Of a DNA stretch of 64,000 nt, positions 38,582-51,573 are shown one piece after another (positions within the stretch are counted from its first letter, which is position 1; each line of letters starts with the position of its first letter). The position numbers were made by a program, and so were the translations under genes. The DNA is taken from the NCBI GenBank assembly GCA_003344405.1, contig NOWV01000024.1, positions 248,001-312,000 on the forward strand, written 5' to 3'. Origin of the DNA: Trichoplax sp. H2. Taxonomy: Eukaryota > Placozoa > Uniplacotomia > Trichoplacea. The notes under the pieces were generated by a model. That model was not told the DNA's origin, searched no databases, and saw only the letters and a list, made by a program, of their open reading frames with translations.

Positions 38582-41500
38582 ATGTCTGCTGAAGAAATTA
38601 TCAATCAACTGCAAAATTTGGTAAGGAATAAAAATCAATCAGGCTAGAATGCAATGCCAATGGATTGTTAATGCAAAGTTAACCTGAATAAAAGTATTGG
38701 AGACAAAATAATTGAGCTATAGCGCAAATAAAAGAATGCATCATCAATTGATACTGTACGTCAATGCATGTAGACGAGTAGATATTAAGGAAGAAAAAGG
38801 ATTAACTTCAACAGTTGTAGTCTGCATCCAAAGGACAACGTCATAATCCTATGGTGTAGGCAGGACCTATAATGAAATAGAGTTGCTATTTTGATAATCT
38901 TTTACTTTCAGTAAGGGTTAACGTAGAAATAGCTTCTCTTTTTCACTAGTCCTAACTTGATTGTTGCCATGCCTCAAGTTGATCAAAGCTCCATGAGCAA
39001 TGGTGTAAAACTACAATTTTTTATTTTCTTATTAGACTGTAGAAGATAGCAAATTCGACCTTGCAGATGGCCACGGATTTAGGTACAATAAATAGGAGCA
39101 AGCTTGAATGATTTGGTTACGCATAGTTAGCGTAGTTCTTTACCTTCTAACAAATAAAGACATCATTTCCTAGTTTGAAATAAAAAATTAGATCTTTATG
39201 TGTGTAAAATGCGACTATTTTTTCCTGGCTTGATGTGAAAGCAGATAGATTTAAGGTAATAAGCTAGATCTTACTTAGGGAAGTACATTTCTATTTAAAC
39301 CAACAGTACGTGTTATGTCTACGATAAAGATATGAAGAAACATCAAAATCTTTACGATAGGTAAGTTGATAAGGATGTCTAAAGAAAGGGCTTAACCAAC
39401 AAAATTTTGATATTGTAGCTTGCAAAATGTAGTTTGTAGACCAGTCAGCATATTGATATCATGATGAAGTGTGACTGATGTTCATGGCATACAAAAACAG
39501 ATAACACAATTCGACTTGCTGCAATGAAGATCTTTGTTTAGCATACAAATCAATCGAAAATTTGAAAGTGAGTGACTTCTTTATACTGTAAATTGTATTG
39601 TAGAAGCCATCCAGAAGTGCCAGATAGAATATCTCGTATTTACGATAAATGTCAAGAATATGAATTATTAAAAAAGTGTAAACGATTACCGGTAAGTTGT
39701 TTTGTAAACGAACGACAATTCTTCCTTCCTAACCTAAAGTAACCTAGCTAAAATTAGAGCATATCTTCCTAAAATGGATATGTACCGTAACATGCACCTT
39801 ATAATAAATCATTATAGTATGATAATCATATCCACTTATATTAATTTAGTCTAGGGTAGCGACTGATGAGGAACTCTTAATAATGCATAGGTAAGATTGC
39901 GTATTTCGTACATTTAACTAAAAGATTCTTCGGTATGCACAATTTATTACTAAGGCTTTGTCATTTATTTTGTCATTGTAGTCAAAATCTAATTGATACA
40001 TTAAGAGCCACTCAGACTATGAAAAGTAGAGATCTTTCCAAATACGCCGATTCTTTAGATTCTATATACTTACATCCGGTATAAAATAATAAATGCTCAT
40101 AACTGTACCAGAAAAATGATTATCATAAATGTATCATTTCCGTTGCTATTAGTTAGATTTATGTTCTATTTTACATTGTTTCAGAGCTCTTTTGAATGCG
40201 CTAAATTGGCTGCAGGATGTACGTTAGCAGTCATAGAGGAAGTAGCTAGTGGAAAAGTGAGTCGAAACTGATCTTTGCTTTTATTGACGTACTAATCGAT
40301 GCAATTGATTATAAAATTATTTAAAATTTTCTTCCTTAACCTTAAACCAGTCATTGAATGGAATAGGAATTGTGCGGTAACTTTTAAGATAATAAATATT
40401 AATTTACGATCTATTTCTCTTGCAAAATCCTATTTAATATATATAAGAATTGAGTTAAAATGAATATCTGAGTGAATTTTACTTTATCAACTAGGCCTCC
40501 AGGGCACCACGGATTTCATGATATTTGCTCTGGTTTCTGTCTCTTTAACAATGTAGCAATTGCTGCTAAAAAAGTTCAATCTTATCCAAATATTGATAGG
40601 TCAGTAAACTACTCATTATCTTTCGCGTGATTACGAAAAGAAAGATTTTAGCATCTACGTTGTATTTGTATAGCTTAGCTCAGATAGAAACTACATGTTG
40701 TAGTGAACCCCTTGTTCTGGTTATTGCAATTAATAATTTACTTTGCACTGGTGAATACATAGAATTCTAATTGTTGATTGGGATGTACATCACGGAAATG
40801 GCACACAATCATTATTTTATAAAGATCCTAGGTATGCAATTTGCTACTTTATTTGTAAGTGTATTATGCCAATTATAAGGGACCTCATTTTAATTAAAAC
40901 AGCGTCCTTTACTATTCCATTCATCGCTACGATCACGCTGAATTTTATCCTTTCATGGAAGATGCAAATTATGATAGAGCTGGGGAGGAGGCAGGCGAAG
41001 GATTTAATATTAATGTTGCATGGAATAAGGTATCTAATACTAGATATTTGTTCGTGTTAGTGTCTTTTTGACGTCCCAGTTTATAAAAGCTTAGCATGTA
41101 ACTTGTACCTTCATATTATCTATAGCCGAAAATGGGTGATGGCGACTATTTAGCTGCATTTCATCATATCCTGTTACCCGTGGCATATGAAGTAGGATAC
41201 GAGCATTCGTTCTCGATTAGCTTTAACATGAATGCGATTAACGTAATATTGACTAAGATTTTTTCCCCCTAATTTTATTACAGTTCAATCCAGACCTAGT
41301 TATTGTATCGGCTGGATTTGATTCGGCACGAGGAGATCCCAAGGTAACCTTAACAATGATGGAAAAGGAGTTTAAGATGTTATGCTTTAAAAGATCGCTT
41401 ATTGTTTGATGATGCTTACCGTGAGAAAATGATTAGAGATCTTGAAAATTCACCTTTATTTAGGGCCTATGTAATGTCACTCCGGAAGGGTTCGCACATT

Positions 41501-42281
41501 TAACGAAATTATTGATGAATCTTGCCAATGGTCGCTTGGCATTAATACTAGAGGTTATCTCAAAATTGTCATCATAATACAGCTCGATCCCAACTGCTGG
41601 TTTAGCCATTTTACGAGTGTATATGTTATATATACATATTCATCATTCTAAGAATTGACGGTTTTGCAATTCTGCAGGGTGGATACAATCTCACTTCTAA
41701 TGCAGAATCAATGGCTGCGTGTTTACGAGTACTACTTGGAGAGTCATGCCCGCCGTTAGAAGAGGCTGCTATTCCATGCCAAAGGTGCAGTACAGTACTG
41801 AATTGCTTAGTAGATTATGGATGGGTACCTTCATACTATACTGTACATATTCATGAATAATCCCCAACGATAACCGCTAGTTTTAGTCAATAATAGATAA
41901 TGTATCTCGTTACTTGTAGTGCCCTCGAATCGATCAGTAATACGCTAAAGACTCACTCCAAATACTGGAAGTCACTGAGATTACCAGGTAATAAATTATA
42001 GTACGGTGATATACTGCACGTAATATTGGCATCTCTCTCATACTAATCTTGAGCGTATCTCTTTCATGAAAGCTTTCACGACTGACGATACTCAAAAACG
42101 AGAAAGCGAGACTGAAAAAATGAAACCAGCAGAAAAAAGACCAACGACTAGTTCAGACACTCAAAAACGAGAAAGCGAGACTGAAAAAATGAAACCAGTA
42201 GAAAAAAGACCAACGACTAGTTCAAAAAAAAAGAACAAAGCTCGTGTGCAACACAAGGAAGCGACTGATGAACCAACGTAA
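38582..42281 (+). CDS. Class IIb-type histone deacetylase (HDAC6/HDAC10-like), 17 exons
   Basis: Zinc-dependent lysine deacetylase with a single catalytic domain. Exons: 38582-38620, 39036-39082, 39307-39360, 39604-39691, 39850-39890, 39982-40078, 40185-40256, 40351-40376, 40495-40599, 40763-40831, 40903-41029, 41126-41191, 41284-41343, 41464-41553, 41678-41784, 41920-41987, 42073-42281; 454 residues in phase. Catalytic parts: RPPGHHG (His159, His160), [11 protein letters not shown] (Asp197, His199), [10 protein letters not shown] (Asp290) and EGGYNL (Tyr330). Also family-like are [11 protein letters not shown] and SHPEVPDRI near the N-terminus. Exon 8 is only 26 nt. The tail is a 23-residue lysine/threonine-rich repeat in two copies plus a basic KKKNKAR stretch, a possible nuclear signal. 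Lys297 replaces the glutamate gatekeeper of HDAC10. The first two exons rest on splice signals and phase alone. Confidence 0.92.
42087..42224 (+). repeat. In-frame 69-bp tandem duplication in the HDAC tail
   Basis: Two consecutive 69-bp units (42087-42155, 42156-42224) encode the same 23-residue segment, beginning [14 protein letters not shown] and ending EKRPTTSS. They differ at two bases, one of them Ala to Val. The near-identity suggests a recent, possibly polymorphic duplication. Confidence 0.93.
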
Positions 42282-42894
42282 GCAATGTTGCATCGCACTC
42301 ACTGAAATGATGTCATCATATCATCCTACTGCATTAGCACTGGTAGAGGTTTACTAACAAGAAGAGTTTGTTAAAATGACCAGGATATACAGTACTATTA
42401 CCTGTAATTGATGATGATTTACACTATGTGATCTTCATCTAATAGCAATAATTAATATCCCCGCACTGATAACAAAATTCGAGGTTTACGTAAATAGTAT
42501 ATATATATATATATGATTTTGCTAGCTTGGCAGCTGTATGTATTGATATAATTACACTAAATATGATTTCAAATTGCAATATATTTTGTACATTTTAAGG
42601 CTATTGCTATGAATATTCGATTCTTCAATAGATTTACCCTAAAACTTGCCATTTTATTACAAGTATGAAATCATCTGTAATATCAGTTTTCAGATGACAG
42701 TTGATGATTATTGTCTAGCTTAAATTACAAACTAGCGGGCAATTTAATGATTTTCTGCCTCATTTTCAATTTCATGCCTTATGTAATAAAGCATACTCTA
42801 ATTTTTTATTCTAGTAAATACCCGCTATTTTATGTAAGCGGCAACTGTAGTTTATGACAATAGTTAGCACATTGATGGCTGTGTAATATTCGGG
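42282..42894. other. Convergent intergenic spacer HDAC/UBA3
   Basis: Both genes end here, so it should contain two 3' untranslated regions. AATAAA occurs near 42786 on the plus strand. Otherwise it holds a TA tract (42499-42514) and no gene. Confidence 0.6.
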
Positions 42895-45800
42895 CTATTG
42901 ATCCATTGATGTAATTAAGTTAATCCTAAATATTAATGATTTTGGCGTTGTTTTATCAACAACCCCTATTTCCTGTTGCTGCGTTAATCCTAATTCTAAT
43001 AAAATATTTTGAAAAAAGTCAACTATGAAGTTGCAAGAAATTCATAATCATCTATTATAATTCCAATACTTTCGTTCGCTTACTTACCCGATAACGTTAA
43101 ATTTAGGTTCGGCTTTGTCTTTTCCTCAATTGCTGGAATATTCTGAAGTTTAAGTGAATAAGCAGCATAAATCAATGATCAATTATAGTATCTAGTCTAC
43201 CGAAAGAGTGGATCGTATCATACCGATAAGTAAAGAGTTTTGTTTCGTCCATTGACTACCGCTGTTATCCCAGGCGATTTCATTTGCCTAAACAAATCAT
43301 GAGACTCATAAGCAAAATGCTTACAAAAGCAATGTTGTAGCATTAATAGCTACAATGATCAATTTCATGCGAACTTACAAATGAGGACTTTCTTTTAAGT
43401 AGTTTATTACATCCTTCAGTTTATCATTTTCATGAAAAGATAGTGTCTGAGGTTTCAAGCTACAAGCGACACAATCGTCCTAAAGAATAGTAAAAGTATA
43501 TATTAAATAAATTTTCAACTGTTCGTTAGTTTGACTTGAAATATAATTATCATCACATAAAACTTGTGGGCATTATTTGATGTATTCAAGTAATAGCGTA
43601 GCAACATGTAATATATTGTACGTGAGCACATTCAAGTTACCCGCTTTTCGGCCTCAAAGGTGTAAGTATACATTCCTTCAGTATCATTATATACCATATA
43701 ATTTGATAGCATTCCTGAACAACTGCATTATATCGGACAAAAATTAATTTACACTTTACATGTCGAAGGAAATAGTCAAGGGATAATTCTAGATGTAATC
43801 ACATAACTAATTCACTTACCTGGTAGCAAGCTTAAATACTTCATTGGCGCAAGCGGCTAAATGTACGCGTATATTAATGATATTTAAATAGTTAGTCCAG
43901 ACCGATTGCATTACATAAAAGAATAAAATTAATATTTCAGTCGTAAGCCTTATCATGTAAACATTGGGTAGATAATACTCACCAGCAATGGTAGCGTTTG
44001 TAGATGCAACAGCAGGGATAATTCTCTTTACCACACCTACATTACATTACATGCTATTTAATTCATTAACAGACGGCTAACATCATCTTATGGTACTATG
44101 ATACTAACCTTGGGTCAATCTATATGTAATTCCTTTAATATTATATTTTTCAGCCCTATCTATAGCCTTATCCATAATCCACTGTATATGACTTGGATCA
44201 TCTCCATCAACACCAGTATCGTCTTACCGATCAAGAAGATTGAAGATGGAAATCTTAAACCTGAATAATACTGGTTATGCAGTAGCACTATGATTAGAAG
44301 TACTTACCACCAAATGGCTTCTCTTGTGGCCACAGTAAGATTCGAACATATTCTATGCAATGTTCTGGTAGCCTAGGTGTATGAGCTATTGTACATAATG
44401 GAAAGTTGACCTAAAATAAAGTTTGAACAGCAAGATAGCTTGAAATACCTTTCAATCACTCCATATAATTTACAGCAGATAATGGTGTGAAAACGATAAC
44501 TCACCGAAAAGAGTAATTTTAATATATTTATTATATTAACATACCTGAGGAGGAAATAGGTCTACTGTACATTCTAGACATGCTGTAATTCCTGGTAATA
44601 TCACGCGAGCGTTGCCTTTAAATCCTATAGAAGGTGAATTTTAAAACATATAAGATATGTACTATTGAACGTAGCGATTAGCAATAAAAAGCGTAACCTT
44701 CAGTTCCACCGTCAACAAAAGGAACAACAGATGTTGGAATTACAGCACCAGATTCGTCGTATTCAAGTAAACTAAGCTATACAGTGATTGTATTCATAAA
44801 TTAGTGAAAGTAGCATCTTCCTTAGAAAAGATCAACTATGTAATAATTGCTTTAAAAAATTACGATAAAAATTATAGAAAGTATTATATCCGTTCACTAA
44901 CAAGCATGCCATTAATCCATCGTCTAGCAATAACAGAGTCCAAGCCACTGACAACGATACTATATTCTACATTGATAATAATACGTATTTGATTAACAAA
45001 ATTCAGTAGTGTCAATTTGATATCATTTACAGGTTCGAATCGATTTTCTATCATATCTTTAAGTTATGCAGACACACTTTTATAGAATGATTCGTCATAG
45101 TCCTCAATTCTAGCATAATATCTAAATATAAGATGTTTTTGTTAAGGACAGAATTCATTTTTATAATTTCGTTAAAAATATCGGGACAAAGCTGCTCTTC
45201 ATCATAGAAGAAGTTATTCTCTAATCAATAATCTTGGATTGCTATAGGATACGGCTGCACTTTACAAGCATGGATACGACGATTTACAAATTCTGCAGCT
45301 ACTTCAGCTTTTGGTCTGCCAACGTCTTTAGGCCTATTTAAAGGACATATTTTAATTTCCATGTCTGATAATGTCTTCTATTAATAATCTATACACTTGT
45401 ATATGCCATATCAGTAATAAAATGTAGCTGAAGAATCATTTTTGATATTAGTGTTATGGATTAAATTCATAGCTTGGGCTAAGACATGCATGCATGCGAT
45501 AACAGGATACGTAATGAGTCTGCTTTTATAACAGAGAATACAGACCCTAAGACAAGAATTATAAGACTTTCTTACCTATATAAAAATTGTCTATTGAGAT
45601 TAGAAACATCAATTGTGTCCATATCAATCACGTCGATGTTTCTAAAGCCGGTTAATGCCTAGAAGATATCAAATGGTGAATATAAAGGAGAAATAACATG
45701 GTTAGGTGGACGTAGTATTGCAATAATAGACAATTTAAACTGTCCATTGTTCTATAACATGCAATGAACTATTCTATATCAAACGATCCATTAATATCGA

Positions 45801-46645
45801 TTCTTAGGAAGTATTACTATCCCATTATTGGTAGTAATCAATGTTATATCATATAAGATAGAGCGAGAGCAAATGAAAAGTCCTCGGCTAAACCACATCG
45901 ACTAACTACAGTACGTATAAAATCCTAAAGATATTTAAACAGTATTGTGTAACGTACCAAATCCTTCAACAATTCGCATCCTAGTCCACCAGCACCAATA
46001 ACGAGAATTTTACAATTATCGAGTATAAAAGGCAAAATCTTGCCAATTAAAAACGAATACAATCAAAGATTTCTTAAGATACATGTAATCAAAATATTGC
46101 AAATTACGTCAATATCCACATCGCTTTTGGAAGGATAGTCTACACGTATCAGTGCATGATAGAATAGAATATTTACATCTAAAGTATAAATCTCTAGCTT
46201 CTGAATAGTTTAGATGATTAGGATAGATAGTCCTTATACGCCGTGATTAATATGATTAAAATAAAGAGAATTAAAGCTATTGCAAGATATACGAATGCAA
46301 TCTGAATATCGCAAAGAATAATCAACCTCTCTCGAAGGACTAATCTGTACCCTATCAGTCTATGCTACAGTACAGTATAACATCAACATCAACAGTATAA
46401 ATCTCTATTTTCTGAATAGCACTGATGGTTACAATCAAATGATTGTAAAGTGTAGGTTATTTCTATCCTTCATTCACTCCATATAGTATAAACACAGGAA
46501 AATAGTCGATGATAAAACTGTAAGATACCTCCGGATTGGGTACAAAATCGGGTCTTGCGAATGGCCCACCTCTAGTAATCAATTTCAAGATATGATTCCA
46601 TCGACCAGGCCAATCCGCTGAATCATCGATCATAGAGTTGGACAT
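42895..46645 (-). CDS. UBA3: NEDD8-activating enzyme E1 catalytic subunit, 17 exons
   Basis: With its partner APPBP1/NAE1 it adenylates NEDD8, holds it as a thioester and passes it to the E2 UBE2M for cullin neddylation. Exons: 46645-46529, 46038-45958, 45658-45576, 45333-45253, 45121-45078, 44966-44902, 44776-44698, 44624-44545, 44410-44308, 44222-44109, 44036-43983, 43856-43820, 43722-43641, 43479-43379, 43287-43224, 43142-43088, 42995-42895; 446 residues, close to the animal norm. Visible: DWPGRWNH near the start, nucleotide loop [11 protein letters not shown] (54-64), [27 protein letters not shown], zinc pairs CLEC and CVAC, catalytic Cys216 in [16 protein letters not shown], then [17 protein letters not shown]. 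The last exons form the ubiquitin-fold domain that recruits the E2 ([16 protein letters not shown]). No key residue is missing. Confidence 0.96.
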
Positions 46646-48111
46646 GTTGTGATGAAGAAGAAGGAAATGGATGCAATTTGACGATGATTGAAAGCGAATT
46701 GATTAAGATTTTCGTCTCTTCACGTCCAGTTAATTAAAGCTTGAGAACGATTCGAGCTTACGTCTTGGTTCAAGACTAGCAACTGTTGCCAAGTGAGCAC
46801 AAGTGGACAGATCGCGCGATACTATTCGGTACATGGCTACAGGCTAATATAAACAGTATGGAAAAATGGTCGATATAACTATGGAAACGTGTAGTCATGT
46901 CAATGGTTCTTTATCCCATAATAAAGCTACGCAAACAGTGCTAATCACGCCATACTAAACCGAGTAGCGAGGTGATCTATCGAGCAGCAACTATGGAGAA
47001 GCTCCCTAGCATACTGAGTATAATGGAGTTATGGACTTCTAGCGCCAGAAAGTGCTGCAAATGAATAGTAGATCGTAGAATAATTCTCATTTATTCAAGC
47101 TCAATGTATTTGACAGCATTTATAAGAAAACTGTTAGTAGGATAAGCCTAATCCATGGCTGCTTCTACAGATTACGTAAATAAATGTTGGTTTATCGGCT
47201 AGTTTAACATTTATTCCTAACGGTAATACCATAGCAAATTAATTCCTAGAAATTCAAGATACAGCTATATCATCAAATATCCACTGCTATAGGAGTATAT
47301 CATAACTTATGCATATAGATGTAATACTAATATACACAACACTCTATAGATGTTAACGCAAAATGGCGTACAGCCATGGACTCCTAAGAAGACTTTCTCT
47401 TTGCCGTTTTTACGTGTCTTCTGATGCTGCATATGTACGGTATGCTGATTGAATCTTAAGTGATCTACAGGCTCGTAGAGGCTCCTCACGTTTTCTTGTA
47501 ATATACACTGCAGTAAGATTGCATGCTCTTGTACAGAATCCCTGCATAATTTTTGTGCAATAAGCAACAATCTATAGCACGCTCTTGAGCAGCACCTCTA
47601 CATAATTTCATTGCGATCAAGATTTAATATATTTGCATTTCTATTAGTTAGTAGGATCACTTTGCTAACGACCAAGGTATAATTTTATTAATGTGTTAGT
47701 CTATCTACTCTGTGAGTATGCCTGACAGAAGCATCATCGAGCTTTCAAATGTATCGATTATTTTATCCCACTTTACAGGTTATCTGTATATTCTCTAAAA
47801 TTCTTATAACATTGCTTTAGATTAGGCATAGACTACTAGTCCATGGATTAGAAAGTTATGCTAGAACACCTAGATATAAATACAAAATAATCCAATATTA
47901 CACAATTACCATCGTGGCAGGATAGATCAATTCTCGTATATAACGAAATCTAATTATGGTGACTCAAACTTATGATGGAATAGTTGCATTTTATTTCAAT
48001 CGCTTCAATGTAATTCTACGTTATGAACATGAGAGCCAAGAAAGAGATAAAATGAAAATAAACAGCACAACTGTTGTCATGTATTGAATAGTTATATAAT
48101 TTTAAGTTGTT
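46646..48111. other. Spacer between UBA3 start and seryl-tRNA synthetase end
   Basis: Should contain the UBA3 promoter and the synthetase 3' untranslated region. The minus-strand frame at 47307-47570 resembles nothing known and lacks supporting splice sites. No repeat of note. Confidence 0.5.
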
Positions 48112-51100
48112 TTATACTTTGTTGCTTTTAGTCTTCTTTAACTCTTTTGTGGTCAGTTTATCGGTAGGCACAGGTTTCGTAAACTCAATGAAAGCGCAGT
48201 CGGGTGGCAAATATTGATGCAAGACTTCAGGAACAGCGATACCAGTTTCAGTTTGGAATGTCTCCAAAATGGCACAAATGGCGCGAGTAGTAGCACACAT
48301 AGTCGAATTTAGCATATGAACATATTCCGCCTTGATATGAAATGAAAGATGGGGATACAAATTTTTTATGCAGTTTCAATATCAATGCAATAGTTGCTTT
48401 AATATCTTATTATAAATAGCTATAACAATTTTTATCGCCTTCAAAATACATCTTATACTGATTGTGCATACCTGGGCATTCATTTTTTTTGTTTGGCCAA
48501 ATCGAATCTGTAACCTTCTTGACTGATAATCCGTACAATTGGAGCAAGATACAAGCTCTCGAAAAGCGCCCGATCCAGGAAACCAAGCCTCCAAGTCTAA
48601 CTTTTTCGAAGCAGCATTGTTAAGAGCTCCTGAAACGATGTTGACAATTCGATAGCTAATACCAAGGGATTGATAGTAATCGCTTGCATTTTCAATCATT
48701 TCTTCCATCAATTTCCATGATTCGTTATCATTCGGTGAACATAGAACAAACTGCTCAATCTTGCAAAATTGAATGGAGAGATTAATACTTATAAGGCGAT
48801 AGGTAGTCATTTAACTAATAAAGTAAACTCGTAACAAAAGAGCGTCATCTTTTTCTACTAGTTTTACCTTTTCAAACTGGTGAACACGGAAGATACCACG
48901 CGTATCACGGCCGTGAGAACCAACTTCTTGTCTAAAACAAGTGGAAACACCGGCATACTTCTTAGGTAGCTCGGAAGGATTAATCCATTCGGCACGATGA
49001 TAGGCCGCAATTGGTTGTTCACTAGTAGCAATTAGGTATTTTTCATCAATGGAAGAATCGTCAAGATTTTCACTACCTTTACCAATCACCTATCCCAAAA
49101 TTTGAAAGATTAATATTGGGTGTACATACACTTGACGTAAGTTGTATGTTTGTGAAAGTAAGTTGAACAAACCTTATACAACTCTTCATCGAATTGGCTC
49201 AACTGTGCTACTTCTGTCATAACTTCTTTTCGCATTAGAAAAGGCGTGTACAGTGGAACATATCCCTTTTTAGCTAAAATCCTTAGAGCATGTTGTATGA
49301 GAGCAAATTCCAGAAACACCAGTTTCCCCTACCGAGAATATTTTTGTCTAATTTAGCCTTGAGGAGTAGGATGTGCGCTAGTCTAGCAGTTTAGTATTGG
49401 TACTGGTCTTACCTTTAAGTAATAGCCTCGACCGCCTGCGGTAACAGTACCTCGATTAGTATCTACACCATCTACCATATAGGCCAAATCAATATGAGAA
49501 TAGCGTTTCTTTACTTCACAGTCCCCATGCGTAGCAACGACGGCATTATTATCCTAGGCAATGCAGAAATGAAAACTTGTGAGACTAGATTGTTATTGAC
49601 TGAATAATAGTGGATCCATTTTCTAAATTTTGACGTGTATTATAATAATTCGATGTAACTAACCTCATCATTGCTGATAGGCACCGATTCATGCAAGAGA
49701 TTACCAATTGCTCTTAATTTTTCACTACGTCGTTCTTCTACCTTGATAACTTCTGCATTACATGCAGCAATGCGGTCATCAATTAGGCTTCTAATTTTTT
49801 TGACTCTAACTGGGGTTAAGGTCTGCATTTGAGAGGAAGTGATATGGAATAACATAAATTGGCCAGTTTAGTGATGAAAGCATAGGATGTGATACTGATC
49901 TTATTCAAGCGTATTTATTACATGTAAATAGTACAGTAGAGTATGTATAAAGTAGGATATACGAGTACGTCGGTAGAGAAAAGTTTACAGTTGACTTCAA
50001 TCTTTCAAAGTCATTTCTTTATGAACCTACCCTCAAATCATCAATTGTAAGATTTGCAAGCTTTGCAACGACATCACCTTCTAAAGAATCATCAGTACCA
50101 GTTTCTTCTTTTTTCTATCAAAAGGAAATGCTTTATTGTAAGAAATACATTATGCGAAGGTCTCTGGATCATTGAGTAATGGATGCAAGATATTTATAAC
50201 AGCCTACTGCTATATCTTTCCTCTAGCGAATAGATGATTGAAATAACTGTTGGTGTTTTAAGGATCTTGTAGAATTATCCTTGTCCATCACTAATCAAGG
50301 AATCCAAAACTCGATAGCTTAAAGTGTGTGACTAAATTATCTTTGTCAGCTATACGTCGTTATTCAAAAGAGCATATTATGTTTGCAATTGGAGTTTTAG
50401 GATTATTCAACCTATTGCAAAGTGCAATTGTATGCTTTAATATAAATTGTTCTAAATGATCTTTTCTATTGCCCTTACTGTCGTTCTAGAATAACCTGAT
50501 ATCGATGATTGTACAGTATCATGATTGTAATCCATTGGATAAGATAGATCGTGTCAAAAGAAGAATGTCGACGATCAGCATCCATAGTAAGTAAGTACTT
50601 ATTTTTTACCTTCATTTTCTCTCCGTAAACTTTGCTACATTGATTCTTTAGTTTATTCCAATTATCCGCAGCAAATCGGACTACAATCAAAGAGAATACA
50701 TTACAAGGATGTCAATCATGGTAGAGTATTCATTCAACACAAGGTCGTATTGCAAGAGAGCAATCCACCTTTAATGTTGTTGACTATTTTATAAACGATC
50801 GTGTGAAAGTCCATCGGTTATGGTTAACAACGAATTATGTAGTGATCGGTATTAAGCTCATGCATTCATCTATTAGGACTGTCATTTCAGCTCCATACTT
50901 ATCCATTCGTCCATTATGACTGTAATTTCAGCTTAATACCATCCTCACCGGGAAGTAAATCGACTTTCTTGTTCATCAACACATACCCGGTATCATCAAT
51001 TGATACAACACCATTTACTTTTGGATCAACTGATCGTCTAGCCAATCAAGGCTAGTACTCTATCCCTCTACTAAAGTAAAGGCACTTTCAAGTACTGTAT

Positions 51101-51370
51101 TTCAACTTGTACTCGGTCACTATTATGTATATATTTTGACAACTAGCGTTCTATTCCAATGCGATGATTTGATTAGACGTAGTTTGATGATGATGATACG
51201 AACAATTGATTCTCATAACATTATCCATACATACGTTTTCTCCATTCGCTATCCAATTGGACAACTTGATCGACAAGGGAGACATCCTTAAAGCGTTTTC
51301 GCTGGCATTGACGAATGGATTCAGGGTTGCCTCCTTTATCTTCTCGAAATAAGTCAAGATCAAGAACCAT
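48112..51370 (-). CDS. SARS1: Cytosolic seryl-tRNA synthetase, nine exons
   Basis: Class II synthetase that charges tRNA-Ser (and tRNA-Sec) with serine. Exons: 51370-51235, 50680-50610, 50114-50031, 49822-49664, 49553-49413, 49328-49173, 49089-48868, 48759-48472, 48330-48112; 491 residues against about 514 in human. The N-terminus [14 protein letters not shown] is the conserved eukaryotic start. Residues roughly 30-160 form the coiled-coil arm that grips the long variable arm of the tRNA, ending before [15 protein letters not shown]. Serine and ATP site: [11 protein letters not shown] (271-281), motif 2 [17 protein letters not shown] (301-317), [10 protein letters not shown] (389-398) and motif 3 region [17 protein letters not shown] (426-442). 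The tail is lysine-rich but shorter than in vertebrates. Intron borders are mostly phase 0. Nothing is missing. Confidence 0.97.
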
Positions 51371-51573
51371 TTTGCTTTTCAGCCAAATCGTGGCAGCAGA
51401 CTGCGCTAGTAGACGATGGAGTGGTCGAACAAGGGGTTTAATATTGATCGTGGGGTGTAGCGTGGCAGGTTCGATCACTGTTTCATACTGGTGTTGGAGT
51501 TCTATTCGGCAGTATCAGCTCGAGCGTAAAGATGGTTAGTCTATAGAGACTGGCATACGTATACGACTACTGT

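Noticed and set aside
42634-42720. Possible last UBA3 exon (minus) reading DITDDFILVIKWQVLG
   Set aside because: It resembles the ubiquitin-fold end only loosely and does not fit the phase-1 border of the preceding exon. The exon 42995-42895 (ELGLTQQQE... to the stop) fits both phase and family.
45031-45043. GGTTCGAATC, a match to the tRNA B box
   Set aside because: It lies in a UBA3 intron, no A box or cloverleaf can be drawn around it, and a ten-base match is expected by chance.
47307-47570. 87-codon minus-strand frame between UBA3 and the synthetase gene
   Set aside because: No conserved motif, unusual composition and no splice context; likely chance.
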